A stretch of 64,000 nt of DNA from Pseudoalteromonas luteoviolacea H33-S (GTDB taxonomy: Bacteria; Pseudomonadota; Gammaproteobacteria; Enterobacterales; Alteromonadaceae). The position numbers and the translations under genes are program-made. Of the stretch, positions 63,041-64,000 are shown piece by piece. Position 1 is the first letter of the stretch, and every line of letters starts with the position of its first letter. The notes below the pieces were generated by a model. That model was not told the DNA's origin. It saw only the letters and a program-made list of their open reading frames with translations, and searched no databases. The stretch spans positions 62,001-126,000 of the forward strand of contig NZ_AUXY01000074.1 of assembly GCF_001625695.1 (NCBI RefSeq). Reading direction: 5' to 3'.

Positions 63041-64000
63041 TTATAAATCTAGTAACTCGAGGGCCCTGTGTGCTGATGCAATTGCACCTTCTTGCCAGCC
63101 ACTCAAGTAAGTTGTGTGGTCACCGGCAAACACATATGGGCCATCGCAATGAGAAAACGCTTCAATAGGAAGACGCGAAGACCAGCCGCCTTTAGAGTAA
63201 GGCGTGTTTTTCCAAGAACGCGAAACGGGAGCATAGACATGATCTGAAGTGTCAGGATGGACAAGTGACATTTGAGAGATAGCATCACTGATCCGTTGAT
63301 ATTCCGATTGCTCTGCGAACCTATCCCCAGCTGGACCTCCAAAAATATAACCGCCAACTAAAATGCCCTGATCACTACCAAACTTTGCCGATGGATACCA
63401 AATTTGTGCATTGTCGGTATCTAACCAGCTTATCCCACCGAAAATCTGCTCGTTCGTTTCCCAAAAGCGTTTTGACTGAAACGCAATTTTGCCGGCAGAA
63501 GAATATTGTGCTTGTTGTATTTCTTGTGAAATTTCATTAGAAAAGTCATGCTCAATATCTTGTAGTACTGTTAGTGGCAGGGTAACGATTACCTTTTCAG
63601 CTGTGATTGTCTTTATTCGCCCATGTTTATTTTCATAAGTGACTTCCGCGCCATCTGCTGAACGTTTGATCGCCAGTACTTTACTGTTATAGCGGATATT
63701 ACCCGGTAACCGGCTAGTGAACCCCTTCACAATTTTATCCATGCCTCCTTTTGGTTGTAGCATGACAGACTGCTGGTGGAGTGATTGTTCAAAGTGAATA
63801 CGGTTTTTCCATTTATCAATATATTGAAGTAGCTCTTCAAAATGAGTCGGTTCAATGCCTTGTTCTGGTGTGAAGGTTCCACTATCTTGCGTCACCCCTG
63901 CGCGAATAGACGACGTGAAGTTGAAATTGTCATCTAGTTCACCAAAGCTTTTGAGCATTTCTAACATATGTTGATTTTGGCTATGTGGAATGAGGTGAGA
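63041..64000 (-). CDS. Flavin monoamine oxidase, N-terminus beyond the right edge
   Basis: The C-terminal 319 residues of a flavin amine oxidase; the frame stays open to 64000, so the FAD-binding N-terminus lies outside. The C-terminal FAD motif is VFAGDHTTYLSGWQEGAIASAHRALELL, with KVIVTLPLTVLQDIEHDF and RSWKNTPYSKGGWSSRLPIEA before it. It is an oxidase of an amine or amino acid; the substrate is unknown. It converges on the redox operon and is separated from it by a hairpin. Confidence 0.88.
   Translation of the reverse strand, partial: SHLIPHSQNQHMLEMLKSFGELDDNFNFTSSIRAGVTQDSGTFTPEQGIEPTHFEELLQYIDKWKNRIHFEQSLHQQSVMLQPKGGMDKIVKGFTSRLPGNIRYNSKVLAIKRSADGAEVTYENKHGRIKTITAEKVIVTLPLTVLQDIEHDFSNEISQEIQQAQYSSAGKIAFQSKRFWETNEQIFGGISWLDTDNAQIWYPSAKFGSDQGILVGGYIFGGPAGDRFAEQSEYQRISDAISQMSLVHPDTSDHVYAPVSRSWKNTPYSKGGWSSRLPIEAFSHCDGPYVFAGDHTTYLSGWQEGAIASAHRALELLDL

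Overview
The window reads as a chromosomal segment of a marine gammaproteobacterium, most likely Pseudoalteromonas or a close relative. This is inferred from the AT-rich base composition, the gene content (monomeric isocitrate dehydrogenase, PssA of the phospholipase-D type, RoxA, a CheA cluster with an HBM chemoreceptor, PKD/chitin-binding protease, TonB siderophore receptor) and the gene orders mnmA-hflD-purB, clpS-clpA-infA-bpt-aat and serC-aroA-cmk-rpsA-ihfB-lapA-lapB-pyrF. No phage, IS element, integrase or CRISPR array was seen.

Layout. 1-7.1 kb (minus strand): a chemosensory operon of two CheW-type proteins, an HBM-type chemoreceptor, CheA, a STAS protein, a CheY-like regulator and a second MCP-domain protein that carries a CheZ-like motif; the first codons of a further gene (perhaps cheR) lie at the left edge. 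7.2-15.7 kb: a small unknown protein, a GNAT protein, then housekeeping genes roxA, purB, hflD, mnmA, rluE and monomeric icd, all on the minus strand. 16-21.9 kb: cspD, then clpS/clpA and, convergent to them, infA/bpt/aat, which together encode bacterial N-degron tagging, recognition and unfolding; then trxB. 22-23.5 kb: pssA. 23.7-27.5 kb: an accessory patch with an AraC/cupin regulator, a frameshifted membrane-protein gene, a DUF417 membrane protein and a secreted DUF4331 protein, followed by gene-poor DNA with decayed coding remnants. 28.1-31.3 kb: an egtB-egtD ergothioneine pair and a PhzF-like protein lacking the usual catalytic Glu. 31.4-38.2 kb: nrdA (without nrdB beside it) with DnaA- and NrdR-like sites, gph, ubiG and gyrA. 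38.4-45.9 kb: serC to pyrF. 46-50.6 kb: a light-repair operon of CRY-DASH, a second cryptochrome/photolyase homologue, a 48-codon DUF2256 zinc-finger-like gene and an iron-sulfur (6-4)-photolyase-type protein. 50.6-58.1 kb: an unknown 398-residue protein, a secreted chymotrypsin-like protease with PKD and chitin-binding modules, a Fur-boxed TonB siderophore receptor, tRNA-Ser(TGA) between two small 4-TM proteins, and fklB. 58.2-64 kb: a chemoreceptor fused to a PilZ domain, then a secreted redox operon (MauG/cytochrome c peroxidase-like dihaem protein, cupredoxin, cytochrome P460-like protein) facing a flavin amine oxidase cut by the right edge.

The most interesting leads are the three-flavoprotein light-repair operon with DUF2256, the dihaem/cupredoxin/P460 operon, the MCP-CheZ-like and MCP-PilZ receptors, and the nrdA control region with two pairs of NrdR-like boxes. 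All family names are assigned by reading motifs and from memory of the families; no database search was run.
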